Below, piece by piece: positions 47,235 to 60,176 of a DNA stretch of 64,000 nt. The stretch covers positions 62,001 to 126,000 of the forward strand of contig JAIFAC010000217.1 of assembly GCA_026545765.1 (NCBI GenBank), in the 5' to 3' direction. Below the pieces are notes generated by a model. It was not told the DNA's origin. It did no database searches and worked only from the letters and a program-made list of their open reading frames with translations. Numbering within the stretch: position 1 is the stretch's first letter; each line of letters starts with the position of its first letter. A program made the translations under genes and the position numbers. The DNA is from Plantago major (lineage: Eukaryota > Streptophyta > Magnoliopsida > Lamiales > Plantaginaceae).

Positions 47235-49190
47235 ATGGCAAGAACAAGAAGGTCCGCAAGAACCAATGCCACTACCATTGGTACGCCAGCTCCGAGACAA
47301 AGGGGGAGACCTCCCACTAGAAGAGGAGGAGTAACAAGAGTCTCGACAAGAGAAGTGGTAAACAATCCAAGTGATGGCCATACCGCTAGTCTTTCTTCTG
47401 ACGAGGAGAGAGCCACTAATCCACCAAGAGGTCCAAACACTGGGATGAAGGATGTTCCTCCGTCAGAACACATGGTCCTCCCTGTAGAAACTTTACCTCC
47501 CAAATGGACAGATCATTCGCCCTAGTGAATTTGGAATGAATGAGAATCAGGCCTCTTACTCACCACTATTCAAGGGTGTTTTGGATCAAACAACCTCCAA
47601 ATCTCCTCACCCCGCCACGCCAATCCCGAGGCAAGTCAACCCGCTAATCGAGAAATGAGCACCGTCCGATCCAACAAAGGTTGGGGAGCAAGCTCAACCA
47701 AGATCGAGACACCTTCTCAATAGAAGAGCCACGCCTCACGTAACAACGAGGGAGAAGTCCGTATGGCGCCGCGAGTAGACGGCGGGAACCAAATACGAGG
47801 AGCTCAACAACAAGTGCCTAGGGATCAAATGGCGTAGCACCCGATTGTTCCAATCAATGATCTCCTCCATGTAGCCATCAACCCTGTGACTAGTGAAAGA
47901 CCGACACCGAAAGCATCTACCTCCAACAGAAGGCCTTGGAAACACAAATTGCCACCTTGAGCAGGATGGTCAAAGCACATGAGAAGGTGGTAGTTAAAAC
48001 TCCCAACCCTTTGTGTGATGAGATTAGAAAATAAAGAAAGCATCCCGATTGTGTTATCCCAAACCTTGAGCATTACTATGGAGATACTTGCCCTGTAGGG
48101 CATCTTACTAGGTACGAAAGTAAGATGGAAAGCAATGGACTCAACGACAACATGAAAGCTCTCAACTTTTCCACCACACTCTTTGGAGAAGCAATGGATT
48201 GGTGGACCTCACTACCCAATGGTTCCATGAGATCATATGTGGACGTCGCCTCCCTTTTCCTAAAAAGGTTTGAGAAGGCGAAAAGAAGGAAGAGATCAGT
48301 TGAGCACCTGGCTGGCATAATCCAGAGAGAGCATGAGGACCTCAGAACCTTCCTTGATCGCTTCAACGCTGAAGTACGACAGGTAGAACCTCATAGCATC
48401 AAAGAGCGGGTCCGACACCTCTATGCCAACACTTATAATGATGAGCTTAGAAGGAAGCTTTCTAACGAAGAAATCACCACTGAAAAGTACTTGGAAGAAA
48501 TCTGCGAAGGAGTCTTTTATGGAGAAGATTACCGAAGGAATGCCCCGATAAGAGCAGGGATCAAGAAGGGAAAAGAACAAGTACGACAGGAACTCCCTCC
48601 CCGTCAAGGAAAGTTTGAGCAAAAAAGAGATCTCAGAGATGTAAAAGAACTTCAGAGAAAGAACTCCACCTTAAGGTTTGCCTGAGTATACTGCCTCAAT
48701 GCATCAAGATCCGACATCTTCGCTTCTATTGTTGAGAAGGAATTGATATACAATGGCCTAAACCACCAAGAGCAAAGAAGAAGAGTAAATTCTCTAAAGA
48801 CTACCGTAGGTTCCACAAATGAAGGTCACCCAACCGAGGATTGCATCCAGCTGAAGATGTAAATTGAAAGGCTAGTGAGAAGTGGGAAGTTGAAAGAACC
48901 ACCAATTGAAGATGAGCCTCCAGCATAGAAGGAATGAGCAAAGAAGAGAGGAGCGAGTTCAACCTCCGGGATCTTTACCACCACCTCCGCCGAATCCCAC
49001 CTCGGCAGCCCAAAGATATCAAGGTTACGCTAAGAGACAGAATGGACAATCTCCTTACAAAGGAGTTATCAACGCCATCATGGAGGACCAACAGGGGAGA
49101 TAGCAGAATGCAAGGGAAAGGACCGCAACACTTAAGAAATAACGACAGGCTTACGGTCCACCAAATTTTGAAAGGCACAAATGCAATCAC
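47235..49190 (+). pseudogene. Tat B gag remnant
   Basis: A basic N-terminal stretch (MARTRRSARTNATT…RQRGRPPTRRGG) begins 30 bp after the primer-binding site. The retrotransposon gag core lies at about 48060-48690, with words such as LNFSTTLFGEAMDWWTSLP, FLKRFEKAKRRKRS and LYANTYNDELRRKL. It is broken, with several breaks. Confidence 0.8.
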
Positions 49191-49249
49191 CTGACGATAG
49201 CGAGATCCCCCACCAACGCCCCAAGTGAGGAGATCTCAAGGACCCCGAT

Positions 49250-49680
49250 GTCCCTTTGGTTGTTTCTCTAGTGATCGCCACTTACAAAGTCAACAAGGTG
49301 CTAATCGACACAGAAGCTCCTCCAATGTCCTATCCAAAAGGACTCACGAGCAAATGCATCTGGGCAAATACAATATGGACGAGTATACACCTCATTAGTA
49401 GGTTTTGAGGGTCTGTAGTACGTCCCATTCGAAGTATACCACCGCAAGTCTCCATGGGCACTTTTCCGACAAGAGTGACCTGACTATCCTCTTTGTGGTA
49501 GTAGATAATACCTTCGACTATAACGCGATCTTGGGCCGTCCGGGACTTAACCAATTCAGAGCAATCGCTTCTCCCCTACACAACAGGGTGAAGTTTCCAA
49601 CCCCGAACGGCGTAGGGGAAGAGATGGGCAACATTAGAGAAGCTCGAATGCTACATCATGTCAACCAGAGGAGCCAGTAA
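49250..49680 (+). pseudogene. Tat B aspartic protease remnant
   Basis: Words matching the Tat A protease are visible (LFVVVDNTFDYNAILGRPGLNQF, then ASPLHNRVKFPTPNGVGE). It is broken. Confidence 0.75.
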
Positions 49681-49859
49681 CTCGCCCTTTCGGTCGCTAA
49701 GGGCCCTCTTAGCCATTCTTCCAAAACTCGACACCACCAAAGGAAGAGATCGCATCGGATCGCTCGAGAAAAGTTCCCAAGACAGCTAGGATAGAATCCC
49801 ATGAAGCCTTGAAAGAGGTCCAATCGTCAAGAAATCCGAGAAAACAACTCGGATTGGAA

Positions 49860-51880
49860 ATGAGATAAGTGCGGAAGTAGAGCGAAGCTCATCACCGCTT
49901 CGGATAATCGCGACATCTTTGCTTGGAGCACGATGACCTCAAGGATAGACCTAAGGATCACAACACCGTCTAACATGGATCCTATGGTCAAGCACATCCG
50001 CCAAAAGAAGAAAGACTTTGGGCTACTGAGGATGCTATCATAGCAGGAGGTTGACAAATTGATGAAAGCAGTCATATCAAGAAGTCGACACTGATTGGGT
50101 CCGCAACGTGGTCCTCATCGAAAAGCTCCAGAAAGTGGAGAATGTGCAATGACTTCACCAGACTCAACAAGTTTTATCCAAAAGATCCCTATCCATTGCC
50201 ACGCATAGACCAAATTGGTTGATTCCATCGCAGGATGTGCACTTCTAAGCTTCATGGATGCATACCAAGGCTTCTACCAAATTAGGACGGCTCAAGAAGA
50301 CATCAAGAAAACGGCATTCTTTATGGCCTGAGGAGTCTATTGCTTCAAGGTCATGCCTTTCGCCTCAAGAATGCAGGAGCTACTTACCAACGGCCGGTAA
50401 ATAAGATGTTCAAGGAAGAATTGGGAAAACCATGGAAGTCTATGTGGATGACATGCTTGTGAAAAGCAAGATCAAGAGGAACACATCGAACACCTCAACA
50501 ATTGCTTCTCTATTCTCCTAAATATGCAAGTCAACTCAAAAGTGCACTGGGTAAAAGGAGGAAAATTCCTTGGTTACATGGTCACGTAAAGAGGCATCAA
50601 GCTAACCTGCAGAAGATAAAGGCAATTGTAGATCCGCCACAGCCAAAACTCACAATGAAGTTCAAAACTTCTAGGAAAGGTGATGGCGCTGAGCTTTTAT
50701 CTCCGTGTCCACGAGAAGAACCTTCCTTCTTTAAGATCTTACGAAAAGGAAATAAGTTCGAGTGGACAAAGGAATGCGGAGAGGCCCGGAAAACTTGAAA
50801 AGTATCTCCTCTCGCCCTTCCGCCTAAACCTGTGGAGGACGAAAACCTTTACCTTTATTTCGCCACCACCGATGAAGCAATGAGTTCAGATCGTACGGCT
50901 ACAAGACAACGAGCATTTACTAATTTACTATTTGAGCAAAGCTCAGAGTTCGCCGATATGTCAAGGTTGAAAAGCTCGCCGTGATTGGTTTACATCAGAC
51001 GACATCAAGCCTTACTTCAAGTCGCATCGGATTGTGGTCCTTACAAATGAGCCACTCAAACATGTCTTGGAAAACCGGATCACCAGACGCCTATCCAAAT
51101 GGGCTATCGAGCTAAGTGAATATGATATCGCTACCAAGCCCCATCGCCAAGAAAGCACAAGTCCCGCCGACTTCCGGTAGACTATCCAGAAAGCGTAAAA
51201 GGAGAACGAAACTCCTGTGAAAAGGCTAGTCATGTGGTGATAGCCAGATCAAGGAATCAAGTGGAGAGAAAGAGACCAAGAAACACAAAGAGGTAGCATC
51301 CAAATTTAAGACTCAAGATCACCAACCTATGGATGATTCACCGAGAGTGAGGCACATGTTTTTCGACGAAGAACTCAATATCTCAACGATCGCATCTTCC
51401 GACAAGAAGCGTATGTTGAGAAAGCACTCACCCCACTTTAGGAGGAAAGGAAGGAAACAAAGAATGTTGGACATTACAAGTGGATGGATCATCAATCGGA
51501 CGGTTGGGAGGAATAGGAATTTTCCTCGAGAGTCCTCAAGGAGCCAAGCTTGAGTACGCCATCACCCTCAATTTTAAGGTGACGAACAACGAGGCCGAGT
51601 ATGAAGCACTTATCACCGCCTAAGAATGGCGAAGCCCTTCAGTGAAAAGGATCAAAGCCTACATGCACTCGCAGCTGCATAATCCCAGCTTCTCCGGTCC
51701 TTACCACCAAAGGACCTAACATGATCAAATACTGAACTCCTCAAGAAAGAGGTTGAGCAATTTGAAGAATTTACTCTTAACCAATTTCACAGAATGGAAT
51801 GAAAAGGCCGATGCCTCTCCAAGCACGCCTGCCTTAGGAGCTTTGGACACAAGAAGTGTCATCCTAATGACCACTGAATC
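49860..51880 (+). pseudogene. Tat B reverse transcriptase/RNase H remnant
   Basis: Nucleotide-level similarity to Tat A 33434-35373 (opposite strand) runs throughout, including the stretch around 50440 that corresponds to the VYVDDMLVKSK core. The second RNase H corresponds to about 51560-51660. It is broken, with many breaks. Confidence 0.7.
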
Positions 51881-52019
51881 CTCCCGGCAAACCCCAACGG
51901 AAAGATGTTCCTTGTGAGCACAAAGAAACCGATGACGATATATTCCGCTACCTCAAGGATGGTACCTTACCGTGGATCCTAGAGAGGCCAGAAGATTCAA
52001 TGTCGAGCTAATGACACTT

Positions 52020-53110
52020 TATTTTGGGAGAAGATCTCACAAAAGATCCTACAATGAACTCACTTGAGATGCCTAGATCCTCAAGAGGCGAAAATTATGA
52101 TGGAAGAGATCCACGCCGAAGTTGTGGAAGCCATTCGAGGAAGGACTTTCGCACAAAAGATCATAAGGCAAGGATACTATCACAACCATCGACATGGATG
52201 TCGCCAACACCGCTACCGTGAAGACTACCAATACTATGCCAACATACCACATCGTCCGACCAACCCTATGATTTCTTCAATCATAGCTTGCCCATTTGAT
52301 CAATGGGGCATAGACATCGCTGTCCCTTTCCACGAGGAACGATCAAGAAGTTCTTGATAGTGGCGAGAGTACTTCACTAAGTGGGTCAAGTCAAGCGGTC
52401 AACCATCACCGAAAGCGTAGTTCGACATTCATCCGAAGAACATCATCTCGCCGTTCGACTCCCACGAGTGTTAGTTTCGCATAATGGAGCACAATTTTTC
52501 GGGTCAAGGTCAAGGAGTGGCTTCCCTTCAAAATAGAACAACGCTTACTTCCATTGGCCACCCAAGCCAATGGTCGTGGAAGCCACCAACAAGACCATAG
52601 TCAAAATTCGGAGAAAAGGTTGAGAACTTCCCAAGACACCATGGATGATTCGACGCCCTCATGCATCAACGACACAAATTAATCGTCACACAAGAAACAC
52701 CTTTCTCCTTGTTCTATGGATCCGAGGCGGCCATCCTTCAGAGACAAGCAGTGGCAACTCGTAGAATCCAAAGAATACAACCCAAACCGATAGTGAGCTC
52801 GCAAGGATCTATGACCTTGAGCTCCTTTAAGACAAGCGATAAGGCATTTGCCAACATCCTTCTAGCATTTCAAGCCATGACCGCCGAGCCTATAATAAAC
52901 GTGTCTTTCCCAAGGACATACAAGTTGGAGACTTAGTCCTTAGAAGAGCCGATATACTAGGTCATGGGGAAACTAAAACCCAAGTGGAAGGGCCGCATAA
53001 GGTTATCGGGCAAGAGTTAATGGAAGCTTTGAGCTAGAAGATGAACAAGGCGGCCTTGAAGAGAACTTGATTGCCAAGAATCTCCAAAAGTTTTCCACTT
53101 AGAGAAGTAT
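52020..53110 (+). pseudogene. Tat B integrase remnant
   Basis: It parallels Tat A 32215-33175. Words such as DYQYYANIPHRPTNPMISSIIACPFDQWGIDI and LFYGSEAAI are visible. It is broken, with many breaks. Confidence 0.75.
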
Positions 53111-55500
53111 GGCAACGTCGCCACCTTCCTCTATCTTGTCGACCTATTTTTGTGTTTGTTTTTTGAAAAAGGCCTTGAAGCCCAAGTTGTAAGTCGATTT
53201 CAAATCAATACAATCATGATTTCATAAACATCGTTGATAATCATGTCCTCAAGATATTTAACTACTCGATCCAATCTAGATCATACATTGATCCGGATCG
53301 ACCGACACAATCAAGCAAAGGTCCGACCTTCACAAAGGCAAATATGCTTTTATTAAAATAGTGCAGGTTTACAAGGTCAGGGTTCGAAGAGCCCTAATCA
53401 AGCTTACAAAAACAAGCTTCTACTCTATCTCTTTTCTACTATTACAACGAAGCTTCCTAATTAACCCTGAGCTACCAAACCAAACCCCATCCAACACCGC
53501 CACCGCATCTATAGCACCTCAAGGAAGAAGGAACTATACCATCCGAACTTTGATTGCTTACGGGCAGAGGTTTCAAAGCCCTTCGACTATCCAAAGTTAA
53601 ACAAAGACCGGACTATGTAACCTAGCCATTCATTGATTCCAAAGGATACTTCATCACTTCAATGACAAAAGCTCTGAAGACATCGACCATCCGGATCGCA
53701 TCATACCAAATACTATGAACACACCCTGCATTCATCAGATTTGGAGAGCGATCAGCCGGATTGTCGGTTCAACACAAGTCACTCCGGAGGCTCCGCTGGT
53801 CCGAGTCCCAATAAGACTGCATTGTCAGGACTCCTGCATTGTAAGTCGCTCCCTCGAGCCTTCAATTCTAGAACAAAGCCACCGACAAAACCAAGTTGCT
53901 CGGACGAAAGACCTTAGGTGCAAGACAAACGATTCACCAAAAAGGTTACTTCCGAAGGTCCTCAATGATCCGACTCCAAACAAACTTAGCATTGTTAGGG
54001 ACCCCATTCCAAAATTGCAATAGCTCCCTCGAGCCTTCATTCATGGAAATGCAGTCACCAACAAAACCAAAACGCTCGGATACACATCCTCAAGGACGAG
54101 CTAATAGACTTACTCAGGGTGATACTTCTCCCTCCATCCGAGAAACGAGCAACTAGACACAATAGGATTAGAAAGCCTTCCAACATTTCAAGGCTTTCAC
54201 GACCGAACCACGAACATCGGAAGGATTCTATCAAACCAATTTCGCTGCCGATTGTCGCCCCAAGATAACTGCATCGGATTGCTCTGACGCATTGAGATTC
54301 AAACCAACTATTTGAAGATCCTCGACCATCCAATTAATCTACCTCTCCGGCTAAAAGTCACGAATATAGACCATGTTTCTGAGAAAGAAGATTAGCCCGA
54401 CGATCGAGGAATTGATTGGCAAAAACTTTGGGCCTCACTCGACGGACCATATCCTCAAGATCCAAAGTCGGCTTTCCGAGCAAACTAATTTCCACGACTC
54501 ACCAAAGAACCAAATTTTGTAGACTTCAAGCATCGAGAAACCCTTGGGACGAGATCACGTAGAGTAATGGCATAAAAGGCGCCATGTCTTAATAAAAAGC
54601 CGCATAAAGCAGTGAGTATATATAGAAAGAGAAGACCAATCGAAGCGGACACGCGCCCCATATTCACAGTGAGATGGGCTCACGCATACGGGCCTAGCTC
54701 TTCAGCCTTCCATCGCCCAACCCAACAATCCATCCACACGGTTGAGCATACCGACTATGCTACTCACTCGATGTACCAAGCTGGCTAATATAACAACATC
54801 CAAGAAACCGTGATTCATACAGAGACACCTCAGACTTGATATCGATCGACTTTTCACTATCTCACAAGTCCGCATGACTCGGAAAGATACACTAAGTCAA
54901 CGTCAATCGCCTTAACTTATCACGATACAAGGAGGTTCTTGTTCTCAAAGCCCGACCACTCTAAGACGTGGGTCTTAACCGCTCGTGATCCAATTTATTT
55001 CTATTATAGCTTCCGATTCGGATGGGAACAATGATTGATCGCCCCCAAGACCCGCAAAGGCAAATTTGAATCAGTAAACTAATGTCCCCGCGGTATGGAT
55101 CTCAAAGGTCCGAACCCACTATCCGAGTCTAGAGTTGATGAGTTACTAAGCAAATACGAAATTAAACGCAAGGATGGAAACAAAGAATAATAGTATATCA
55201 AGAATAAAATAGTTCCGAGCCATCAAAGGACCCAACCAATACCATTCATCAAAGATAAGTATATGTTTGTACAAACAAAAGATGATGGGCAAGAACGACA
55301 AACATTTCTTTTTCGTCTTGAGGCACCCTATTACAAAAATCCGGCATACCCCATCTTCACCGCTTCGGCCACGGACGAACTAGGTTGCGATCGAGGGGCC
55401 ACCAGATCCTTCTCCGGAGGCGCTGACCTTGCTGGCTATCCTCCGCTCTCCGAGCCTCAATCTCTTCAGAAGGCCGACACTCCTCCATCAGTCGAGGTCG
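53111..55500. other. Tat B non-coding region after integrase
   Basis: It corresponds to Tat A 30447-32214. No domain was recognised. A minus-strand TATA-like run (ctatatatactc) lies at about 54612-54623, matching in position the box at 31381-31388 of Tat A. Confidence 0.45.
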
Positions 55501-55503
55501 CGA

Positions 55504-57669
55504 TCAAAGCCTTGGACAGCCCGCAAAGTCACCAGGTTGTGCTCCAAATGGTCCTCCAAAGGAACGAAACACTAGACATGAGCACCCGAGGGACGGCGAT
55601 GGGAGATACGGACCGCGTGATTGTACTTCTTGCCTCCAACTCGTCAAACCAAATTTCCACGAATTCACATTTGAGCAAATCTTCGCCCAAAACACTCCGA
55701 GTGAAGTCCGAGCCATCTCCATTTTTAAAGGCGATACCCCTCACTTCCAAGTTACAATCGTCTGCATCTAACCTTTCCTCCCAAGACCGCTTCCACAACA
55801 GATCAAACCCATCTTGCCGGGCCTCATCATACTTTGACTCGAGCAAGAACTTGTAGGAGTCCGAATCAAGGAAATCTCGATGCCCTCGTCCGACTCAAGC
55901 TCTTTTCAAAGATCTTATCCTTGAAAGTCCGAGACGGCCACAAAATCGCCCAAACTATCTTGGTGCACTTTCAAATCAGCCTCCAAAGATCGAATGGAAC
56001 TTTTCATCTTGGCGCCTCTCGACTCTTGTTTCAGAGCTATGGCCTTCTTCAGCGCCCGGCGTCAGGTAACCGGACGCTTCGATCGCTCGGCAAATTTCAC
56101 TTGGCTAGATCTTCTTCTGTAGCCTCCGAGTACCACCAAGGAGCATGCTTCAACAGCAGAGTGTCAAAACAAAACGGAACATCGGTTGCTAGATACCTCC
56201 GAATCACGTAAAGATGTGAAACCGACGAAGCCTAAACTCACCTTGCGCCGAGTGGCGCTAACTCCGCAATCCGCTTAGTCTGGCAAAGAACCAACCGAGC
56301 AACTTCAAAGATCCGACTCAACCAGAACCTTGCCCACCTTTCCTTTGCCCTTCTTGGCGGGAGGATTGACCTTCGAGGAGCACTTTTTCGAGTCAGCAAG
56401 CCGATCCGCTTATGGAGCATCTCGCGACACGGATCTCTGAGGCTTCTTCGAGCCCTTAGTTGCACCACCTTACCCTTGTCCGAGTAGGATCGTTTGGGCC
56501 TCTTCGCCCACGCAGCCTCCGAGACTCCTCCACTGAACACAAGAAAGATTTCGGCTCGCTCATCTAAGAACGGTGGAGGTCTTGATAACTGGGTCCGAGA
56601 ACCTCTCGCCAACTCCTTCCGCAGAAGCGCTCGTTGACGCTCAGCCCGCATGGTCGACATCATATACTCGAACCGTAAAGTCGCACATCCGAATCACAAT
56701 AAGTTGCAAGATACAAAAGAATCTACAAATGATAATCATATAGTCGAAATGTATAACCGAATTTGACAACCAACGAGGCGAGAGAAACCACTTACTCAAA
56801 TCCTCCATGTTGTCATAAAACTCGCTTCGACAAGCCGCCAAGAAAGGCAGAGTCGATATATCGCACTCGGAAAAGTACTTCTCCGGCTCGACCGGTGGAA
56901 CGCAGATCCGTAGGGATGTTCCGTGCGGCTTCCAATCGCAGACACCCTAAGAACTTCTTCTCAAAATGCCACGCGGGCCTCTCCGCTCGGATCGCCGGCT
57001 TCAGAGCCGGACGACAAAATGTACCTCGAACCATCGATTCCCAATGAGGACAAGGGATCAATAAAATGTGTATGCTCGCACATACGTAATGTATAAAACC
57101 AAGTGTTCCTACTACTTACACTAATGTTAAACAATTTACTAAATTGTCAAGGTGAGCGGATGCCTTTATATTTACATAACACCAAGCACATCAAATTTCC
57201 GAGGAGTTGGGATGATCCAAAGTGCGGACTCAAACCCATGTTGTTCAAAATCTCCAAAACTCGGACGATAATCGGTAGCCGCCAATTCAATGGAGACTTA
57301 TCTCATAGACCACATATAGCCCGGAGGCGGATTATAAAAGCATGAGATTCGTCCGGATGAGAATTCCACACAATCCGAATCTCATATCTTCTCCGAGCTC
57401 ATCTACTTCATCGGCTCGATGGTCGAGGCACAAGTAGGCAAGGTACCATCTTCATTCATCTCACCTCCGGATCGGGGTGAGTGACCGTCCTCGACCGAGG
57501 GAACTTCACTTGAAAACGCCCTCGCCTTCTTTAGCCTCTCCGGACGCTTCCTCACCACCGCCGACTCGCCCGCTGCCTGTAAGTTTCCACACGGCACATT
57601 AGCGGACGGCTCGCACCTTTTTCCTCCTCGAACTGTAATCTTCGCCCAAGACACCTTCTTCTCTTTCAT
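55504..57669 (-). pseudogene. Antisense gene region of Tat B (Transposase_28-like)
   Basis: Minus-strand blocks match the antisense region of Tat A. The stretch at 56813-57061 (RPAWHFEKKFLGCLRLEAARNIP) parallels A's VQWNFEKKFFRGTLPDWRPTARNIP. The stretch at 55529-55846 parallels A's end of the third block. A further basic block at 57403-57669 lies upstream. It is opposite in direction to gag-pol, as in Tat A. It is broken, with many breaks; function is unknown. Confidence 0.6.
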
Positions 57670-59240
57670 CTTCCTGATGAGGACGCTTAACTCTACAACA
57701 AGATTAATAGGCGCAGAATTTGCACACGATCCTCCTCACCCTCTTCAAGATGCTCAAATTGGGAGGTGCTTCCAAGTATCATGCACTTCCTCGATAGTTG
57801 GCGTCATGATCCGGAATGAACGGACTCGATTAGGATTACTCCTAAAGTTATAACCTAGGTGCGAATTAAAGTACGGATCTCTACCGAAGTTCGGATTCTC
57901 GCCACCGACCGGCGACGAAGTTCCTATAACTCATCGCGAGTCATTCTTCGAGCCGCCATAATAACTCGCATACATGCGACACTCGCAGTAATCCGGATGC
58001 CTCGGAGGACCAGAACTGAACAACTAACCAAGTAAGGAACTTACCTCTCTTCCCGACTTCGGATGGGCGCTTGCTCCACCTCCAAAGACGTCATCATCCA
58101 TGATCTCAATCTCCTGAGCTATCGCTAAGGATATCGCCGAGTCATCCCTCACCTCGGATCGATTTTCGCTATCACTTTGACATCCTAGGAAAGGAGAAAG
58201 CAATATCGTAGCTTTAAGATGGCAATCCGAGAGGTCGCTTATGTATATTAAAGTGGCTAACTCAAAGCCAAAACTAGCGTACTTTAAGCATGCTTAGTTC
58301 GAGTCAAGATTACACTCATTCGGTTAGTCAACATCAAGTACGATTGGTTATCAACTATACTACACATCATAAGCATACATCCGAGTAACTTCAAGATGAA
58401 AGACAACAGAGATGATTTAATCAAAAGACCATAAGTAAACTTACTTGGACTCGGATGATTAGAAAGAAGTGACTTGACTCGCACAAGATCACGCTGTCAA
58501 CCGCCTCCTTGCTCGCTTCGATTGTCGGTAGTTGCTTTGATGTACTCGAATGCAAAATTATCTCTAAACGATGAGAAATGAACTACCAACCCTCTATTTA
58601 TAGAGGGCCATATTGGGAACTCCAACCGTCACGATTTTTCTGATTTAATCTCCACCACGATCACGAACCATCCAACGGTATAGTACAATTATACCAAGTG
58701 AAATGACGAATGGGTACAATAAATTTACCTCTTCGATAGATGAATACAACAACTCTCCTCTCAAGGCCGACAACACGAGAGCTCCGGAGTATCATCTTCT
58801 CGGACGCCTAACGGCTTTCCAGTCCCATATACTTTGTCCACACAAGGAACCTCGTATACTCGAGCGATTACCCTTCGGACCTTCCCACAACCACAGAGCC
58901 TGGTTCGGACGGGACACACACCTACGGTCCGCCACCGTAGCTCATCAAAGGTACACTACCGATGTTCGGAGCCTAAACTTAGTCTCCATCACAAATACCC
59001 TTTTTTTTCTTTTTTCTTCACCTCGTTGCCCTTCGGACCTACTCCCTCGGATGGCAACGATGTTTTAGAAAAAGAAAGGGGGGGGGGGGAGAGAGACTAA
59101 GTCAATGGCCACACGAAGTACGGAGTACATCTTTTTTTTTAACGAGATCGACACGGATTGGACTGAAGAACGGATTCTTTCCCTCAAAACAACTTCCTAA
59201 ACCAATAGTTCCACAACTATCTTCTACTAAGATACTTGGA
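57670..59240. other. Tat B non-coding region before polypurine tract
   Basis: No domain was recognised. A TATA-like motif lies at 58595-58602. A G-run lies near 59078-59090. The 65-bp and 215-bp arrays of Tat A were not seen here. Confidence 0.45.
58595..58602 (-). promoter_or_regulatory. Candidate TATA box for the Tat B antisense gene
   Basis: Minus-strand TATAAATA within a short palindrome (ccctctatttatagaggg) lies about 0.9 kb upstream of the first antisense block. This is motif and position only. Confidence 0.35.
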
Positions 59241-59255
59241 AACTAGGGGGACATA
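59241..59255 (+). other. Polypurine tract of Tat B
   Basis: aactagggggacata abuts the 3' LTR start and is identical to the Tat A tract. Confidence 0.85.
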
Positions 59256-60171
59256 TGTTGATACGGAAATATGTCCAATCCGTCATAAAGGACCTAGGAA
59301 CGAATCCTAAGGCGTCCTAAGTCATCCAAAGGATCCGAGGCACTTAGGTCCGAGCCAATGGTCCGATCCAAAGGCACCATCTATGGTCCGACCCACCCTA
59401 AGAGAAGGGGACAAAGGATTTGGACCTGCAAGGCCCGACCCGGAACCCTAGGTCCGACCCACCTTGGTCCGAGCCTCCCTGGGAAAGGAGCATAAGCAGT
59501 CAAGACTCTCCACCCAAGGACTCCGATACGATGTCGACTGGATCCAAAGATGACCATCTCATAAAGCTACCAAGCAAGTGGGCACCAAAGAGTGAGATGT
59601 CCGAACCTGTAAGTTCAATCGAAGAGTTGGACAGCAGAGAACTTCCTCACCGACAACTGTGTAATCGTCCGGATCGTGCATCCGCACTAACCTCTCTCAA
59701 CTCGATCTCGCCATCATTACATCCTCAAAACTCTCCCAATAATGACCAACCACCCTAAAGCCCAAGATGGCATGGGCTAAAGCTTCATTATCGGGCTATG
59801 GGCCTCATCTTAGCATTGGTGGCTCAATCCTAGCATACATGGCAATCCTAGCAAGGCCTTCCATTTCAATGGTAGCCTATAAATAAGGCACATATCCCAA
59901 TAAGCAAGGCACTTCAAGTAAGTCACTTCAACAAGTCTTCTCGCTAGTCACATCACAACAAGATACGTAGTTGAACCTCAATCACTCGAGTAAAGTCTCA
60001 TCCGGCTTGACACTTAGCAAACCGAGAACTAACCCCCCACTCAAGTGTGCGTGTCCTTACGGAGTAGTCAAATGGTTCTTACGCTCGTCCTCACCTAGCA
60101 AGGAGCCTTACCTTGGCACCATTTGGACGAGTCAAATAAATCTAAGTGATTGGGGAGTTACACCCTCAGCA
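59256..60171 (+). repeat. 3' LTR of Tat B
   Basis: It starts TGTTGATACGG and ends CACCCTCAGCA, 916 bp. The TATA box ctataaataagg lies near 59877. It pairs with 46256-47183. Confidence 0.9.
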
Positions 60172-60176
60172 AGTAT

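Larger units (their letters stand above)
46256..60171 (+). mobile_element. Tat-lineage Ty3/Gypsy element B
   Basis: This 13.9-kb element has LTRs at 46256-47183 and 59256-60171 and a perfect target duplication, agtat (46251-46255 and 60172-60176). Primer-binding site, gag, protease, reverse transcriptase, RNase H and integrase regions follow in order on the plus strand, then an antisense gene region on the minus strand, and a polypurine tract. It is the same family as Tat A. All coding parts are broken, with many breaks. Long stretches of the LTR pair are almost identical in base content apart from small length differences, so insertion looks recent; no age was calculated. Confidence 0.9.
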
